64,000 bases of DNA, from contig NZ_JAVFJJ010000002.1 of NCBI RefSeq assembly GCF_030908245.1, forward strand, positions 248,001 through 312,000. Direction: 5' to 3'. A program made the translations under genes and the position numbers. This DNA comes from Sinomonas sp. ASV322 (lineage in GTDB: Bacteria; Actinomycetota; Actinomycetes; Actinomycetales; Micrococcaceae). Below, in pieces: positions 8,521-17,247 of the stretch (position 1 is its first letter; each line of letters starts with the position of its first letter). Below the pieces are notes generated by a model that did no database searches, had not been told where the DNA came from, and worked only from the letters and a program-made list of their open reading frames with translations.

Positions 8521-10182
8521 ATGGGCATGGCTAACCGCGCGGGCACTGTAGCCCTCCCCAGTGATCTCGTCGACGTCACGGCACTCCTGGATGCCTACTA
8601 CGACGTCTCCCCCGATCTGAGCGACCCCGGCCAGCGCGTCGCGTTCGGCACGTCGGGCCACCGCGGGTCGAGCCTCAAGGCCTCGTTCAATGAGAAACAC
8701 ATCGCCGCGATCACGCAGGCGATCGTCGAGTACCGCGCCGGTCAGGGCATCCGCGGGCCTCTCTTCCTCGCCCGGGACACCCACGGGCTGAGCGAGCCCG
8801 CCACGAACACGGCTCTTGAGGTGCTCGCGGCCAACGGCGTCACGGTCCTCGTCGACGCCCGCCATGGGTACACGCCGACTCCGTCCTTGAGCCACGCGAT
8901 CCTCAAGTACAACGCGGGCCGCGCCGAGGACGACCCCGCGCGGGCGGACGGAATTGTTGTGACGCCAAGTCACAACCCGCCCGCCGACGGCGGCTTCAAA
9001 TACAACCCGCCGCACGGCGGCCCGGCGGACACCGACGCGACCGGGTGGATCGCCAGCCGGGCCAACGAGCTTCTCGAAGCCGAGCTGAGCGGCGTCAAGC
9101 GCATCCAGCTGCAGGACGCCCTCGCCGCGGACACGACCGGTCAGTACGACTTCCTCTCCAGCTACGTCGACGACCTCCCGCTCGTTCTCGATATCGCAGC
9201 GATCCGAGACGCGGGCGTGCGCATCGGAGCCGACCCGATGGGCGGCGCGTCCGTGGACTACTGGGGCGAGATCGGGGAGCGCCACCATCTCGACCTGACG
9301 GTCGTGAACCCGATCGTCGACCCCCAGTGGGCGTTCATGACCCTCGACTGGGACGAGAAGATCCGCATGGACTGCTCGTCGCCGTCCGCGATGGCCGGGC
9401 TCATCGCGAAGGTCAATTCGGGCGAGACGAAGTTCGACATCGCGACCGGCAACGACGCCGATGCCGACCGCCATGGCATCGTCACGCCGGACGCCGGCCT
9501 CATGAACCCGAACCACTACCTCTCCGTTGCGATCGACTACCTGTACCGAAACCGTTCCGGCTGGCGGCAGGATTCGGTGGTCGGCAAGACGCTCGTGAGC
9601 TCATCCATGATCGACCGCGTCGCCGCTGGACTCGGCCGCAAGCTCGTTGAGGTGCCCGTCGGGTTCAAGTGGTTCGTGCCCGGCCTCCTGACTGGCGAGG
9701 GCGCGTTCGGCGGTGAGGAAAGCGCCGGCGCGAGCTTCGTCAAGATGGACGGCGGTGTGTGGACGACCGACAAGGACGGCATCCTGCTGTGCCTCCTCGC
9801 GTCCGAGATCCAGGCGGTCACGGGACAGAGCCCGTCCCAGCGCTACGCCGACCTCGCTGCGAAGTATGGGTCGCCGTCGTACGCCCGCATCGACGCTGCC
9901 GCGAACCGCGAGCAGAAGGCCAAGCTGGGCAAGCTCTCCGCCGCGGACGTCACGGCAACCGATCTCGCGGGCGAGACGATCACCGCGAAGCTCACAGAGG
10001 CGCCAGGCAACGGCGCGAAGATCGGCGGCCTCAAGGTCACGACCGAGAACGCGTGGTTCGCTGCGCGGCCGTCCGGGACGGAGGACGTCTACAAGATCTA
10101 CGCCGAGTCCTTCAAGGGCGAGGAGCACCTCAAGCAGGTTCAGGCCGAGGCGAAGGCGCTCGTCGATTCGGTGATTGCGTAG
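8521..10182 (+). CDS. pgm: Phosphoglucomutase (alpha-D-glucose phosphate-specific)
   Basis: The 553-residue enzyme interconverts glucose-1-phosphate and glucose-6-phosphate, linking glycolysis to glycogen, trehalose and envelope sugars. [11 protein letters not shown] near the N-terminus is the substrate-phosphate loop. VTPSHNP at 147-153 holds the phosphoserine (Ser150), [10 protein letters not shown] (310-319) binds the magnesium, and FGGEESAG (about 396-403) is the sugar-binding loop. C-terminal [15 protein letters not shown] is the distal phosphate-binding domain. All key residues are present and the length fits the Pgm (not ManB) subfamily. An alternative ATG lies at 8527. Its 3' end overlaps the convergent MFS gene by 53 bp, because of a repeat element there. 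Confidence 0.95.
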   Translation: MGMANRAGTVALPSDLVDVTALLDAYYDVSPDLSDPGQRVAFGTSGHRGSSLKASFNEKHIAAITQAIVEYRAGQGIRGPLFLARDTHGLSEPATNTALEVLAANGVTVLVDARHGYTPTPSLSHAILKYNAGRAEDDPARADGIVVTPSHNPPADGGFKYNPPHGGPADTDATGWIASRANELLEAELSGVKRIQLQDALAADTTGQYDFLSSYVDDLPLVLDIAAIRDAGVRIGADPMGGASVDYWGEIGERHHLDLTVVNPIVDPQWAFMTLDWDEKIRMDCSSPSAMAGLIAKVNSGETKFDIATGNDADADRHGIVTPDAGLMNPNHYLSVAIDYLYRNRSGWRQDSVVGKTLVSSSMIDRVAAGLGRKLVEVPVGFKWFVPGLLTGEGAFGGEESAGASFVKMDGGVWTTDKDGILLCLLASEIQAVTGQSPSQRYADLAAKYGSPSYARIDAAANREQKAKLGKLSAADVTATDLAGETITAKLTEAPGNGAKIGGLKVTTENAWFAARPSGTEDVYKIYAESFKGEEHLKQVQAEAKALVDSVIA

Positions 10183-11551
10183 CAGTTGGTGGGGCCGTCA
10201 CGTGCGCGGCCGGTTGCGCCGTCGTCGTCTGTGGCTGGAAGTCACCCTGCGAAGGTGACGGCACGACGGGGACGGCAGCGGTGGGCGGCGTCGTCGCACG
10301 CCGCGTCGCCCACGCAGCCCGCAGCTGGTCGCGCAGGGTCCCGTCGCTCCGGCGGCTGAGCGCAACGACACCGAGCAGACCCGCGATCACGGCGGCCAAG
10401 CCGCCGGCGACCACGGACCATCGCGGCCCGACCGTGTTCGCGATCCAGCCCACGAGCGGAGCCCCGATAGGGGTACCGCCCTGGATGACCACCATGTAGA
10501 GCGCCAGGACCCGCCCGCGGTACTGGGCCTCCGTGCTGAGCTGGACGATCGTGTTGCACAGGTTGAGGAAGGTGATCGCGGCGAGACCGACGGGCACGAG
10601 CGCGAGAGCGAACCAGATGTAGCCGGGCATCGCCGCTGCCACGATCGTGGCGAGGCCGAGCAACACCGCGGCGGCCACGAGAAGGCTCATGCGGGCAGTC
10701 TTCCGTCGCGCCGCGAGGAGGGCGCCGGTGAGCGTGCCCACGGCCATGACGGACCCGAGGAGCCCATAGGCGTCGGGCCCAGCACGGAAGACGTCGGCCG
10801 CCATGAGGGCGTTCGTGACTTGGAAGTTGAGGGTGAACGTCCCGACGAGGCCGGCCATCGCCATGATGAGCAGGATCCGCGGCTGGTCGCGCACATAGCG
10901 GATGCCTTCGCGGATCTGGTGCTTGCCCCGCGGAACCGGAGGCGCCGGGTGCAGAAGGTCCGTGCGAAGCCTCGTCAGCGAGGCGAGGACGGCACCGAAG
11001 GTCACGGCGTTGAGCAGGAAGACCCAGCCCGTGCCGATGAGCCCGATGAGCACGCCCGCGATGCCGGGACCCGCGAGGCGCGCGAGGTTGAAGGAGGCGC
11101 TATTGAGGGCGACGGCATTCGGAACGTCCGCGCGGCCCACGAGCTCGGAGACGAAGGCCTGTCGCGGCGGAGCGTCGAACGCGCTGGCGACGCCGAGGCC
11201 GAGCGCGATCGCGTAGACCTCCCACAGCTGGGCCGTGCCAGAGAGGACGAGCACGGCCTGGAGAAGGCCGAGCGCGCCCAGCGCGGACTGCGTTCCGATG
11301 AGCAGCCTGCGCTTGTCGAGGCGATCCCCGAGGACGCCCGCATACGGGCCGAGCACGATGATGGGAAGGAACTGAAGCCCGGTCGTGACGCCGACGGCGG
11401 CGGCGTCGTGCTGCGTGAGCTCCGTCAGGACGAGCCAGTCCTGGGCCACGCGCTGCATCCACGTTCCGATGTTCGAGACGAGGGCGCCGGCTGCCCACAG
11501 GCGATAGTTCGGGTGGCGGAGGGCTTTGAACGTCTTGCTCACCGGGCGCAC
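10130..11551 (-). CDS. MFS_3-type exporter, MarR-linked
   Basis: This 473-residue membrane protein has twelve predicted helices. After helix 2, [17 protein letters not shown] is the MFS loop motif, and the pattern matches the enterobactin-exporter-like MFS_3 group, usually proton-driven drug or metabolite efflux. It follows the MarR gene with a 13-bp overlap (GTG start at 11551), so the two form a self-regulated efflux operon. The last 60 residues are a Pro/Thr/Gln-rich tail unlike a transporter, partly encoded by a repeat at 10212-10275. The frame reaches its stop inside the convergent pgm gene. The natural stop may have been lost when the repeat arose. The substrate is unknown. Confidence 0.88.
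   Translation of the reverse strand: MRPVSKTFKALRHPNYRLWAAGALVSNIGTWMQRVAQDWLVLTELTQHDAAAVGVTTGLQFLPIIVLGPYAGVLGDRLDKRRLLIGTQSALGALGLLQAVLVLSGTAQLWEVYAIALGLGVASAFDAPPRQAFVSELVGRADVPNAVALNSASFNLARLAGPGIAGVLIGLIGTGWVFLLNAVTFGAVLASLTRLRTDLLHPAPPVPRGKHQIREGIRYVRDQPRILLIMAMAGLVGTFTLNFQVTNALMAADVFRAGPDAYGLLGSVMAVGTLTGALLAARRKTARMSLLVAAAVLLGLATIVAAAMPGYIWFALALVPVGLAAITFLNLCNTIVQLSTEAQYRGRVLALYMVVIQGGTPIGAPLVGWIANTVGPRWSVVAGGLAAVIAGLLGVVALSRRSDGTLRDQLRAAWATRRATTPPTAAVPVVPSPSQGDFQPQTTTAQPAAHVTAPPTATQSPNRRAPSPRPEPA
10212..10275. repeat. Dispersed element, family B copy 1, inside the MFS gene tail
   Basis: CACCCTGCGAAGGTGACGGC here matches the family B copy at 14437-14456 with one difference, and the flanks begin with the same TTGCGCC core. 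The small hairpin GTCACC/GGTGAC (10241-10259) is internal. Because it lies between the ends of two convergent genes and inside one frame, it creates the Pro/Thr/Gln-rich end of the MFS protein. Confidence 0.6.
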
Positions 11552-12030
11552 ATCTCCACGAGGATCTCGGCGGCGCGGTGCATCGTGGCCCGGTCGGCGT
11601 CGGAGAGGTCCTCGAGCCGGCTCGCGAGCCAGACCGAGCGGAGGCGGCGGGACTCCTCGAGCACCGCGCGGCCTTCGCGGGTGAGGTCGACGACGACCTG
11701 CCGCCCGTCGGTCGGGCTGTCGGTCCGCGTCACGAGGCCTTGGGCGGCGAGCGCATTGACCGTTCGCGTCATGCTCGGCGCCTGCACCCGTTCGGCGTCG
11801 GCGAGCTGCCGCATGGTCTGGGGTCCGCGCTTCGCGATAATGCCCAGCACCGTGTTCTGCCCTGCGGTCACCGCGTCGCTGCTCGCTTGGGTCCGCAGGA
11901 CCCGGGACGTGCGCATGACGGCGATGCGGAGTTCGACGGCGAGGTCGTCGAGGGCGAGGGCGTCCGGGGTGGGGGCGTCCGGGGTGGGGGCTTCGGTTTC
12001 GGTTCGGGGTTCAGGAGTCTGTCGCGTCAT
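11539..12030 (-). CDS. MarR-family transcriptional regulator
   Basis: The 163-residue protein has the MarR winged-helix layout: an N-terminal helical dimer region, then LGIIAKRGPQTMRQLADAERVQAPSMTRTV as the helix-turn-helix (about 75-104), and the wing TRTDSPTDGRQVVVDLTREG with the family's DxRD-like turn. It overlaps the MFS exporter by 13 bp and most likely represses the pair until a toxic ligand binds. The ATG at 12030 begins only 4 bp from a 15-bp palindrome that overlaps its own promoter, which supports autorepression. There is no ribosome site, so the mRNA is probably leaderless. The N-terminus repeats the PTPDA unit. Confidence 0.92.
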   Translation of the reverse strand: MTRQTPEPRTETEAPTPDAPTPDALALDDLAVELRIAVMRTSRVLRTQASSDAVTAGQNTVLGIIAKRGPQTMRQLADAERVQAPSMTRTVNALAAQGLVTRTDSPTDGRQVVVDLTREGRAVLEESRRLRSVWLASRLEDLSDADRATMHRAAEILVEMCAR

Positions 12031-12034
12031 ATCG

Positions 12035-12068
12035 ATACTTAGCCTAGCTCATTAGCTTGGCTAAGTAT
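12035..12068 (-). promoter_or_regulatory. MarR operator overlapping a leaderless promoter
   Basis: ATACTTAGCCTAGCT (12035-12049) and AGCTTGGCTAAGTAT (12054-12068) are inverted repeats matching at 14 of 15 positions around 4 bp. Read on the minus strand, TTAGCC and TAAGTAT are spaced 17 bp apart like -35 and -10 boxes, and the ATG follows about 4 bp later. A MarR dimer bound here would block RNA polymerase directly. The short distance implies a leaderless transcript. Confidence 0.7.
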
Positions 12069-12095
12069 ATGACGGCGGTCACCCTCGTGCATTCG

Positions 12096-12138
12096 AAGGG
12101 TCACGTTCCGCGGGTTCGATCCGCGGAAGGTGACCCTT
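12096..12138. repeat. 18-bp palindrome heading the 32-bp repeat array
   Basis: AAGGGTCACGTTCCGCGG (12096-12113) pairs at 17 of 18 positions with CCGCGGAAGGTGACCCTT (12121-12138) across a 7-nt loop. The right arm is also the first unit of the adjacent tandem array, so the array seems to have grown from one arm of this palindrome. Confidence 0.7.
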
Positions 12139-12300
12139 GGACGGCCACTCACCCGCGGGAGGTGGCCCCTGGACGGCCACTCACCCGCGGAAGGTGACCC
12201 CTGGACGGACACTCACCCGCGGAAGGTGACCCCTGGACGGACACTCACCCGCGGAAGGTGACCCCTGGACGGACACTCACCCGCGGGAGGTGACCCCTGA
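12121..12300. repeat. Tandem array of six 32-bp units (family C)
   Basis: Units begin with AAGGTGACCC or GAGGTGRCCC at 12127, 12159, 12191, 12223, 12255 and 12287, an exact 32-bp period, each containing CTGGACGGACACTCACCCGC-like sequence. Units 3-5 are nearly identical and the outer ones diverged. There are no unique spacers, so it is not CRISPR. Two related units, also 32 bp apart but inverted, lie at 57413-57474. The array sits downstream of the reductase gene, upstream of the MarR promoter. Confidence 0.85.
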
Positions 12301-12310
12301 ACGGGGGGAG

Positions 12311-12916
12311 TCAGAGGGTCTCGACGACGTCCTCGAACGCGAACTTCGTCTTCGCGGGGCCGAACGCTTCGGCGCCCGGGAGGCCGATGTTGACCACGAG
12401 GAAGCTCCTGCGGCCGGCGTCGGGGAAGAATTCGGCGTCGATCGCGCCGAAGTTCGCGCCGGTCATCGGGCCCGCCGCGAAGCCGAGCGCGCGGACCGCG
12501 AGGATGAAGTAGCCCGCCTGGAGATGGGCGTTGTCGCGTCCCGTGCCGTGGCGGAGCGACTCGTCGTCGTCGAACATCGCCTTCGCGCGCAACGCAGCCG
12601 GGAGGAACTGCCCCCACTTCTCGTGCCACTCGGTGTCGAACGCGAGGAGCGCGACGAGCGGGGCCTGGCGCGTCTTCTCCTGGTTGCCGGGGCTCATGTG
12701 CGCGACGAGCCGCTCGCGTGCCTCGGGCGAGCGCACATAGGTGATGCGCAGCGGCTGGTTGTTGAACGCCGTCGGACCGAACTTCGTGAGCTCGTAGATG
12801 GCCTGCGCCTGCTCGTCCGTCACCTCGCCCGTGAACGAATTCGCCGTGCGGGCCTCGACGAACAGGGCGTCGACGGCCGCGGCGTCCAGAGCGGCTTCTT
12901 CGTGGGCGATGCTCAT
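12311..12916 (-). CDS. Nitroreductase-family reductase (malonic semialdehyde reductase RutE-like)
   Basis: This 201-residue protein is an FMN-binding nitroreductase-fold enzyme. ARTANSFTGEVTDEQ and KFGPTAFNNQPLRITYVRS are characteristic of the RutE/HadB subgroup, which reduces malonic semialdehyde to 3-hydroxypropionate late in the Rut pyrimidine pathway. GRDNAHLQAGYFILAVRALGF and PMTGANFGAID follow as in that subgroup. The ATG at 12916 has a GAGGAG site. It is divergent from an NCS2 uracil permease (RutG family), which supports a pyrimidine link. The other rut genes (rutA, B, C, D, F) are not in the window, so 3-hydroxypropionate or general quinone/nitro reduction remain alternatives. Confidence 0.8.
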   Translation of the reverse strand: MSIAHEEAALDAAAVDALFVEARTANSFTGEVTDEQAQAIYELTKFGPTAFNNQPLRITYVRSPEARERLVAHMSPGNQEKTRQAPLVALLAFDTEWHEKWGQFLPAALRAKAMFDDDESLRHGTGRDNAHLQAGYFILAVRALGFAAGPMTGANFGAIDAEFFPDAGRRSFLVVNIGLPGAEAFGPAKTKFAFEDVVETL

Positions 12917-13116
12917 GCCAAATCTCCTCAATCCGTGTACGCGGCCCATCGCGCCGCGCTCCAAGAGGTAGAACCCGCCGTCGCCCGCTCCCCTTCCGCC
13001 CCGGACGGTGAGATTCGACACACGGCGCGGGCGCCGCTCTCGGGCAGGCCAGGGGTGTCGGACGGCGCGAGTAGGATGCCCCCTGATACCCCACCCCAGC
13101 ACTGGAAGGCGCGCGC
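12917..13116. promoter_or_regulatory. Divergent promoter region, reductase / uracil permease
   Basis: This 200-bp gap separates two divergent starts and must carry both promoters. TAGGAT at 13072-13077 is a possible -10 for the permease. No convincing operator symmetry was seen. Confidence 0.35.
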
Positions 13117-14406
13117 ATGAGCCTGCTCGGCACGAGATGGAAGCTCCACGGGGACGGCCGCTCCGTCCGGCCCGGAGAAGTCGTGGCACCCCAAGAGCGG
13201 CTCTCGTGGCCCCTCACCGTCGGGGTGGGGCTGCAGCACGTCGTCGCAATGTTCGGCGCGACGTTCCTCGTGCCGATCCTCACGCACATGCCGCCCGCAA
13301 CAACGCTCTTCTTCTCGGGCATCGGGACGCTCCTATTCCTCGTCGTCACGCAGGGACGCGTGCCGAGCTACCTCGGCTCGTCGTTCGCGTTCATCGCCCC
13401 GATCCTCGCGTCGCAGCAGCAGTTCGGCGTCGGGGGCGCGCTCAGCGGCGTGGTCGCGGCCGGAATCGTGCTCGCGCTCGTGGGCGCCATCGTGCAGAAG
13501 TTCGGCGCGCGCTGGATCAACATCGTCATGCCTCCGGTCGTGACGGGCTCGATCGTTGCCCTCATCGGGCTCAACCTCGCGCCGGCCGCGAAGCAGAACT
13601 TCACCGCCGCTCCAGTCACCGCGCTCGTGACGCTCGTCGCGATCATCCTCGTGAGCGTCCTGTTCCGCGGCATCCTGGGACGGCTGAGCATCCTCGTGGG
13701 CGTCGTGATCGGCTACGTCGTCGCCGTCGCCCGGGGCGAAGTGGACTTCTCGAAAGTCGACGCCGCGGCATGGATCGGCCTCCCGCACTTCCAGACTCCC
13801 GAGTTCCACGTAGGCGTCCTCGGGCTCTTCGTCCCCGTCGTCCTCGTGCTCGTCGCGGAGAACGTGGGTCACGTCAAGAGCGTCTCCGCGATGACGGGCC
13901 AGAACCTCGACGGCGTGGCGGGGCGCGCGCTCATGGCCGACGGCGTCGCCACCGTCCTCGCGGGCCTCGGCGGCGGCTCCGGCACGACGACGTACGCCGA
14001 GAACATCGGCGTCATGGCCGCAACCAAGGTGTACTCGACCGCGGCGTACTGGGTCGCGGGCGCCTGCGCGCTCGTGCTGAGCTTCTCGCCCAAGTTCGGC
14101 GAGCTCATCGCGACGGTCCCGCAGGGCGTGCTCGGCGGCGCCGCGACGATGCTCTACGGCATGATCGGCGTGCTCGGCGTCAAGATCTGGGTCCAGGGGC
14201 GGGTCAGCTTCTCGAACCAGATCAACATCACGACGGCGGCGGTCGCGCTCATTGTGGGGATCGCGGATTACACGTGGACCGTCGGTCAGCTGAGCTTCGC
14301 GGGGATCGCGCTCGGCTCCGCGGCCGCGCTCATCGTCTACCACGGCATGACGGCGCTCGCGCGCTGGCGCGGCACCGTGCGGGAGCCGGAGACCGAGCGG
14401 GTCTGA
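13117..14406 (+). CDS. NCS2-family uracil/pyrimidine permease
   Basis: The 429-residue polytopic protein imports a nucleobase, most likely uracil, by proton symport. It has about 14 hydrophobic segments. The family-defining stretches are present: LVLVAENVGHVKSV (the E...H substrate region in helix 8) and GSGTTTYAENIGVMAATKV (the NCS2 signature with the conserved N-x-G). LQHVVAMFGATFLVPIL in helix 1 is typical of UraA/RutG. Divergence from a RutE-like reductase hints at pyrimidine use rather than simple salvage. Nothing else in the sequence distinguishes UraA from RutG. Confidence 0.9.
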   Translation: MSLLGTRWKLHGDGRSVRPGEVVAPQERLSWPLTVGVGLQHVVAMFGATFLVPILTHMPPATTLFFSGIGTLLFLVVTQGRVPSYLGSSFAFIAPILASQQQFGVGGALSGVVAAGIVLALVGAIVQKFGARWINIVMPPVVTGSIVALIGLNLAPAAKQNFTAAPVTALVTLVAIILVSVLFRGILGRLSILVGVVIGYVVAVARGEVDFSKVDAAAWIGLPHFQTPEFHVGVLGLFVPVVLVLVAENVGHVKSVSAMTGQNLDGVAGRALMADGVATVLAGLGGGSGTTTYAENIGVMAATKVYSTAAYWVAGACALVLSFSPKFGELIATVPQGVLGGAATMLYGMIGVLGVKIWVQGRVSFSNQINITTAAVALIVGIADYTWTVGQLSFAGIALGSAAALIVYHGMTALARWRGTVREPETERV

Positions 14407-14573
14407 CGCGTTGCGCCCTCACATCTGGTGGGTGTGCACCCTGCGAACGTGACGGCGCAACGAGGGGGTACGGGCGGCGAAGGGGGTATTGGCAGTACCT
14501 GCAACGACAGGGCACTCCCCCGGTTGCGCGCGCTCTGATGTGCTGAGGTCACACCTCGAACGACAGGACCACT
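14407..14573. other. Intergenic region with a family B palindrome
   Basis: This 167-bp stretch between two co-directional genes starts with the palindrome at 14409-14462 and then has GGGGGTA-rich sequence and two AACGACAGG repeats (near 14501 and 14560). The promoter of the Bcr/CflA gene must lie in its second half. No boxes are clear. Confidence 0.4.
14409..14462. repeat. Dispersed palindromic element, family B copy 2 (likely terminator)
   Basis: CGTTGCGCCCTCAC (14409-14422) pairs at 13 of 14 positions with GTGACGGCGCAACG (14449-14462). The interior contains GGGTGTGCACCC, itself palindromic. It follows the permease stop by 2 bp and could terminate transcription. The same sequence plan recurs at 27638-27689 and partly at 10212-10275. 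Confidence 0.7.
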
Positions 14574-15797
14574 GTGGCCACGACCCAAGCCCCACCGAAT
14601 CCGACGCAGCGCACTGTGAGCCGCCCGCTCGCCGTCGTCCTGGGCCTGCTGACTGCTTTCGGACCCATCTCGATGGACCTCTACCTCCCCGCGCTGCCGG
14701 CGCTCACCGCGGATCTCCACGCGGGGACGTCGACGGCGCAGCTCACCGTCTCCGCATGCCTCATCGGGCTCGCGTTCGGCCAGATCGTGGCTGGGCCGCT
14801 CTCGGACCGGTTCGGCCGCCGTCGCCCGCTGCTCATTGGGGTCGTCGCGTACGTCGCCGCCTGCGCGCTGTGCGCGGCGAGCCCCTCGATCGAAGCACTC
14901 ATCGGGGCGCGACTCGTGCAGGGCCTCGCGGGATCGGTGGGGATCGTGATTGCGCAGGCCGCGGGTCGGGACCTGTATTCGGGCGGCAAGCTTGTGCGCT
15001 ATTACGGGAGGCTCGCGGTGCTCGGCGGCCTCGCGGCGATTATCGGCCCCGTGATCGGCGGCCAGCTCACCGCCTTCACGGACTGGCGAGGCACCTTCGT
15101 CTTCCTCGGGATCGTCGGAATCGGCATCCTCGCGGCCTCCGCGTTCATCTTCCGCGAAACGCTGCCGACGGGGCTCCGGGCACCCGGGAGCCTCTCGCAC
15201 ACGCTGCAGAGTTTCGCTCGGCTGCTCGCCGACCGGGTGTTCGTCGCGTCGCTCCTCGTGACGGGATTCGCGGGCGCAGTGATCTTCGCCTACCTCGCGG
15301 GCGCGACGTTCGTGCTGCAGGGAATCTACGGCCTCACCCCGCAGGAATACGCCTTCGCGTTCGGCCTCAACTCCCTCGGCTACATGGTGTTCGGCTTCGT
15401 CTCCGGGCGCCTCTCCGAGCGCTGGTCGGAACGGGGAACGCTCGCCCTCGGCCTCGTGATGGGGGTCGCGGGCGCGGGCTTCCTGCTCGTCACGGCCGTC
15501 CTTCACCTCCCGCTCATCGCGGTCATCGCGTCCCTCTTCACGATGGTCTCCGGGATGGCGATGACGGCACCGCCGTCGACGTCCCTCGCCCTCTCGCACT
15601 ACCGCGAGATCGCGGGCACGGCGTCCTCCCTCCTCGGGCTCACGCGCTTCGCGTTCGGCGGCGTCGCCGCTCCTCTCGTGGGCCTCGGCGGCGAGCACGA
15701 TGCGACGGCCCTCGGCGTCGTCACCCTCGCCGCGGCGGTGCTCGCGGCTGTCTCGTTCTGGTTCGTCGCTGGGCGTCGGGTTGCCACGGGCGCTTAG
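14574..15797 (+). CDS. Bcr/CflA-type multidrug MFS exporter
   Basis: The 407-residue, twelve-helix protein carries FGPISMDLYLPALPALTADL in helix 1, where the acidic-Leu-Tyr-Leu-Pro sequence marks the Bcr/CflA drug:proton antiporter family. GPLSDRFGRRRPLL is the loop 2-3 MFS motif. Members export bicyclomycin, chloramphenicol or sulfonamides. The substrate here is unknown. The GTG at 14574 gives the normal short N-terminus. It is not obviously in an operon with the uracil permease, since a terminator-like repeat separates them. Confidence 0.9.
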   Translation: MATTQAPPNPTQRTVSRPLAVVLGLLTAFGPISMDLYLPALPALTADLHAGTSTAQLTVSACLIGLAFGQIVAGPLSDRFGRRRPLLIGVVAYVAACALCAASPSIEALIGARLVQGLAGSVGIVIAQAAGRDLYSGGKLVRYYGRLAVLGGLAAIIGPVIGGQLTAFTDWRGTFVFLGIVGIGILAASAFIFRETLPTGLRAPGSLSHTLQSFARLLADRVFVASLLVTGFAGAVIFAYLAGATFVLQGIYGLTPQEYAFAFGLNSLGYMVFGFVSGRLSERWSERGTLALGLVMGVAGAGFLLVTAVLHLPLIAVIASLFTMVSGMAMTAPPSTSLALSHYREIAGTASSLLGLTRFAFGGVAAPLVGLGGEHDATALGVVTLAAAVLAAVSFWFVAGRRVATGA

Positions 15798-15833
15798 CGC
15801 ACACGACGGACGACGGCGGGCGGCCGCGGGATC

Positions 15834-15862
15834 TGGCCACGGGTTGGGCGGGAGGCGGCTAG
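15834..15862. repeat. Direct repeat flanking an MFS gene, left copy
   Basis: TGGCCACGGGTTGGGCGGGA and the following bases resemble TGGCCAGGGGTTGGTGGGAG at 17202-17229. The two copies flank the MFS gene 15859-17136 in the same orientation, each just before the stop of a minus-strand gene. Confidence 0.5.
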
Positions 15863-17136
15863 GCGGCGACGGCGGCACGCCTCCGCGTCCAGAGCAGGAC
15901 GGGAACCAGGAGCAGCGAAAGGAATCCGCCCGAGAGGGACAGCGTCTCGTAGCTCGACGAGGCCATGACGACGCCGGACATCGCGCCGCCGCCGGCCCCC
16001 GCGAGGGCGATCAGGACGTCGATCGAGCCTTGGACCCGCGGGCGATTCTCCGGCACGGTCGCATCGATGACGAGGGCCGTTCCCGAGATGAGGCCGAAGT
16101 TCCAGCCGAGGCCGAGCAGGATGAGCGCGAGGATGAGCATCCCGAGCGAATCGCCCGGCGCGAAGGCCGCCACAACTCCCGCCGCGAGCAGCGTCACGCC
16201 CGAGGCGATGGCCATGGGGGTGCGGCCGATCCTGTCGACGAGCGCTCCCGTGAGCAGCGAGGGCAGGTACATCGCGGCGATATGCAGGCCGATGACGAGT
16301 CCGACCGCCGCGAGGCCCTGATGGTGGGCCCGCATGTGGATCGGGGTCATGGTCATGATCGCGACCATCGCGATCTGGGTCAGGATCATGACCGTCGCCC
16401 CCGCATAGGCACCCCCGCCCGGGCGCGGGACGACGGCGGACGCCCGCCCGCCGTCGTCGTCCTTCGCAGCCGCGTTGATCGCGCGGGCGAGGAGGTAGGG
16501 GTCGGGCCGCAGGAGGACGAACAGTGCGAGCCCCGCGGCGAGGTACGCCGCCGCCGCAAGGAGGAAGGGGCCCGCGAGCGGCGGGACGCCGATGCCCGCG
16601 GCGAACTGGCCAAGCGGCGTGATGAGGTTGGGGCCGGCCACCGCGCCGAGGGTCGTCGAGACCATCGCGACGCTCACGGCCTTGCCGCGCCCGGACGGGC
16701 CGGCCAGATCCGTTCCGGCATAGCGGGCCTGAAGGTTGGTGGCCGTGCCCGCGCCGTACACGAAGAGCGACGCGAACAAGAGCGGCACCGAGCCGGTCAT
16801 CGCGGCCGCGACGACGCCGATGGCCCCCAGGCCGCCGGCAGCGAACCCGAGCCCAAGGCCCATCCGGCGGCCCCAACGCTGGGTGAGCCGCCCCACGAGG
16901 AAGGCGGCGAGGGCCGAGCCGAGGGTGAACAGTGCTGTCGGGAGGCCCGCAAGGCCGTCCGTGCCGAGCATGTCCTGCGCGAGCAGGGCGCCCACGGAAA
17001 TGCCGGCCGCGAGCCCGGCCCCGCCGAGGACCTGCCCGACGACGACGACACGGAGGGTGCGCTTCTGCACCCTGGCCCGCTCGGCGTCGTCCGGCGTCGC
17101 CGTCGTGCGGAGCTGCGAGGGATCAGGCGATGTCAA
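15859..17136 (-). CDS. MFS transporter
   Basis: This 425-residue, twelve-helix protein has the MFS loop motif FLVGRLTQRWGRRMGLGLG after helix 2 and a shorter second copy, LVDRIGRTPMAIASG, after helix 8. The central loop is charged. It resembles the general MFS_1 drug/metabolite exporter group, and no subfamily signature was recognised. The ATG at 17136 is preceded by a weak AGGAGG-like site (AGGTCGATC). It is separated by 111 bp from the upstream glycerate kinase gene boundary. Near-identical 28-bp direct repeats flank it, which may mean the gene was gained or duplicated as a unit. The substrate is unknown. Confidence 0.83.
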   Translation of the reverse strand: MTSPDPSQLRTTATPDDAERARVQKRTLRVVVVGQVLGGAGLAAGISVGALLAQDMLGTDGLAGLPTALFTLGSALAAFLVGRLTQRWGRRMGLGLGFAAGGLGAIGVVAAAMTGSVPLLFASLFVYGAGTATNLQARYAGTDLAGPSGRGKAVSVAMVSTTLGAVAGPNLITPLGQFAAGIGVPPLAGPFLLAAAAYLAAGLALFVLLRPDPYLLARAINAAAKDDDGGRASAVVPRPGGGAYAGATVMILTQIAMVAIMTMTPIHMRAHHQGLAAVGLVIGLHIAAMYLPSLLTGALVDRIGRTPMAIASGVTLLAAGVVAAFAPGDSLGMLILALILLGLGWNFGLISGTALVIDATVPENRPRVQGSIDVLIALAGAGGGAMSGVVMASSSYETLSLSGGFLSLLLVPVLLWTRRRAAVAA

Positions 17137-17201
17137 GATCGACCTCCTGGGTAGCGCGCCACTCGATGATGCCCCTTCGTGTACGCGTACAGCTAGGGAC
17201 G

Positions 17202-17229
17202 TGGCCAGGGGTTGGTGGGAGGTGGCCAG
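17202..17229. repeat. Direct repeat flanking an MFS gene, right copy
   Basis: TGGCCAGGGGTTGGTGGGAG is the partner of the copy at 15834-15862. It lies in the 111-bp gap between the MFS start and the glycerate kinase stop, which otherwise shows only GTACGCGTAC, a short palindrome near 17181, as a possible operator. Confidence 0.5.
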
Positions 17230-17247
17230 TCGTCGGGGACCGGCCGC

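Noticed and set aside
12103-12130. tRNA-like T-arm (CGCGGGTTCGATCCGCGG) near 12.1 kb
   Set aside because: It looks like a T-stem/loop, but no acceptor, D or anticodon arm can be drawn around it. It is the loop of the family C palindrome.
12121-12300. CRISPR-like array
   Set aside because: Units are contiguous at exactly 32 bp with no unique spacers and no cas genes; it is a tandem repeat.
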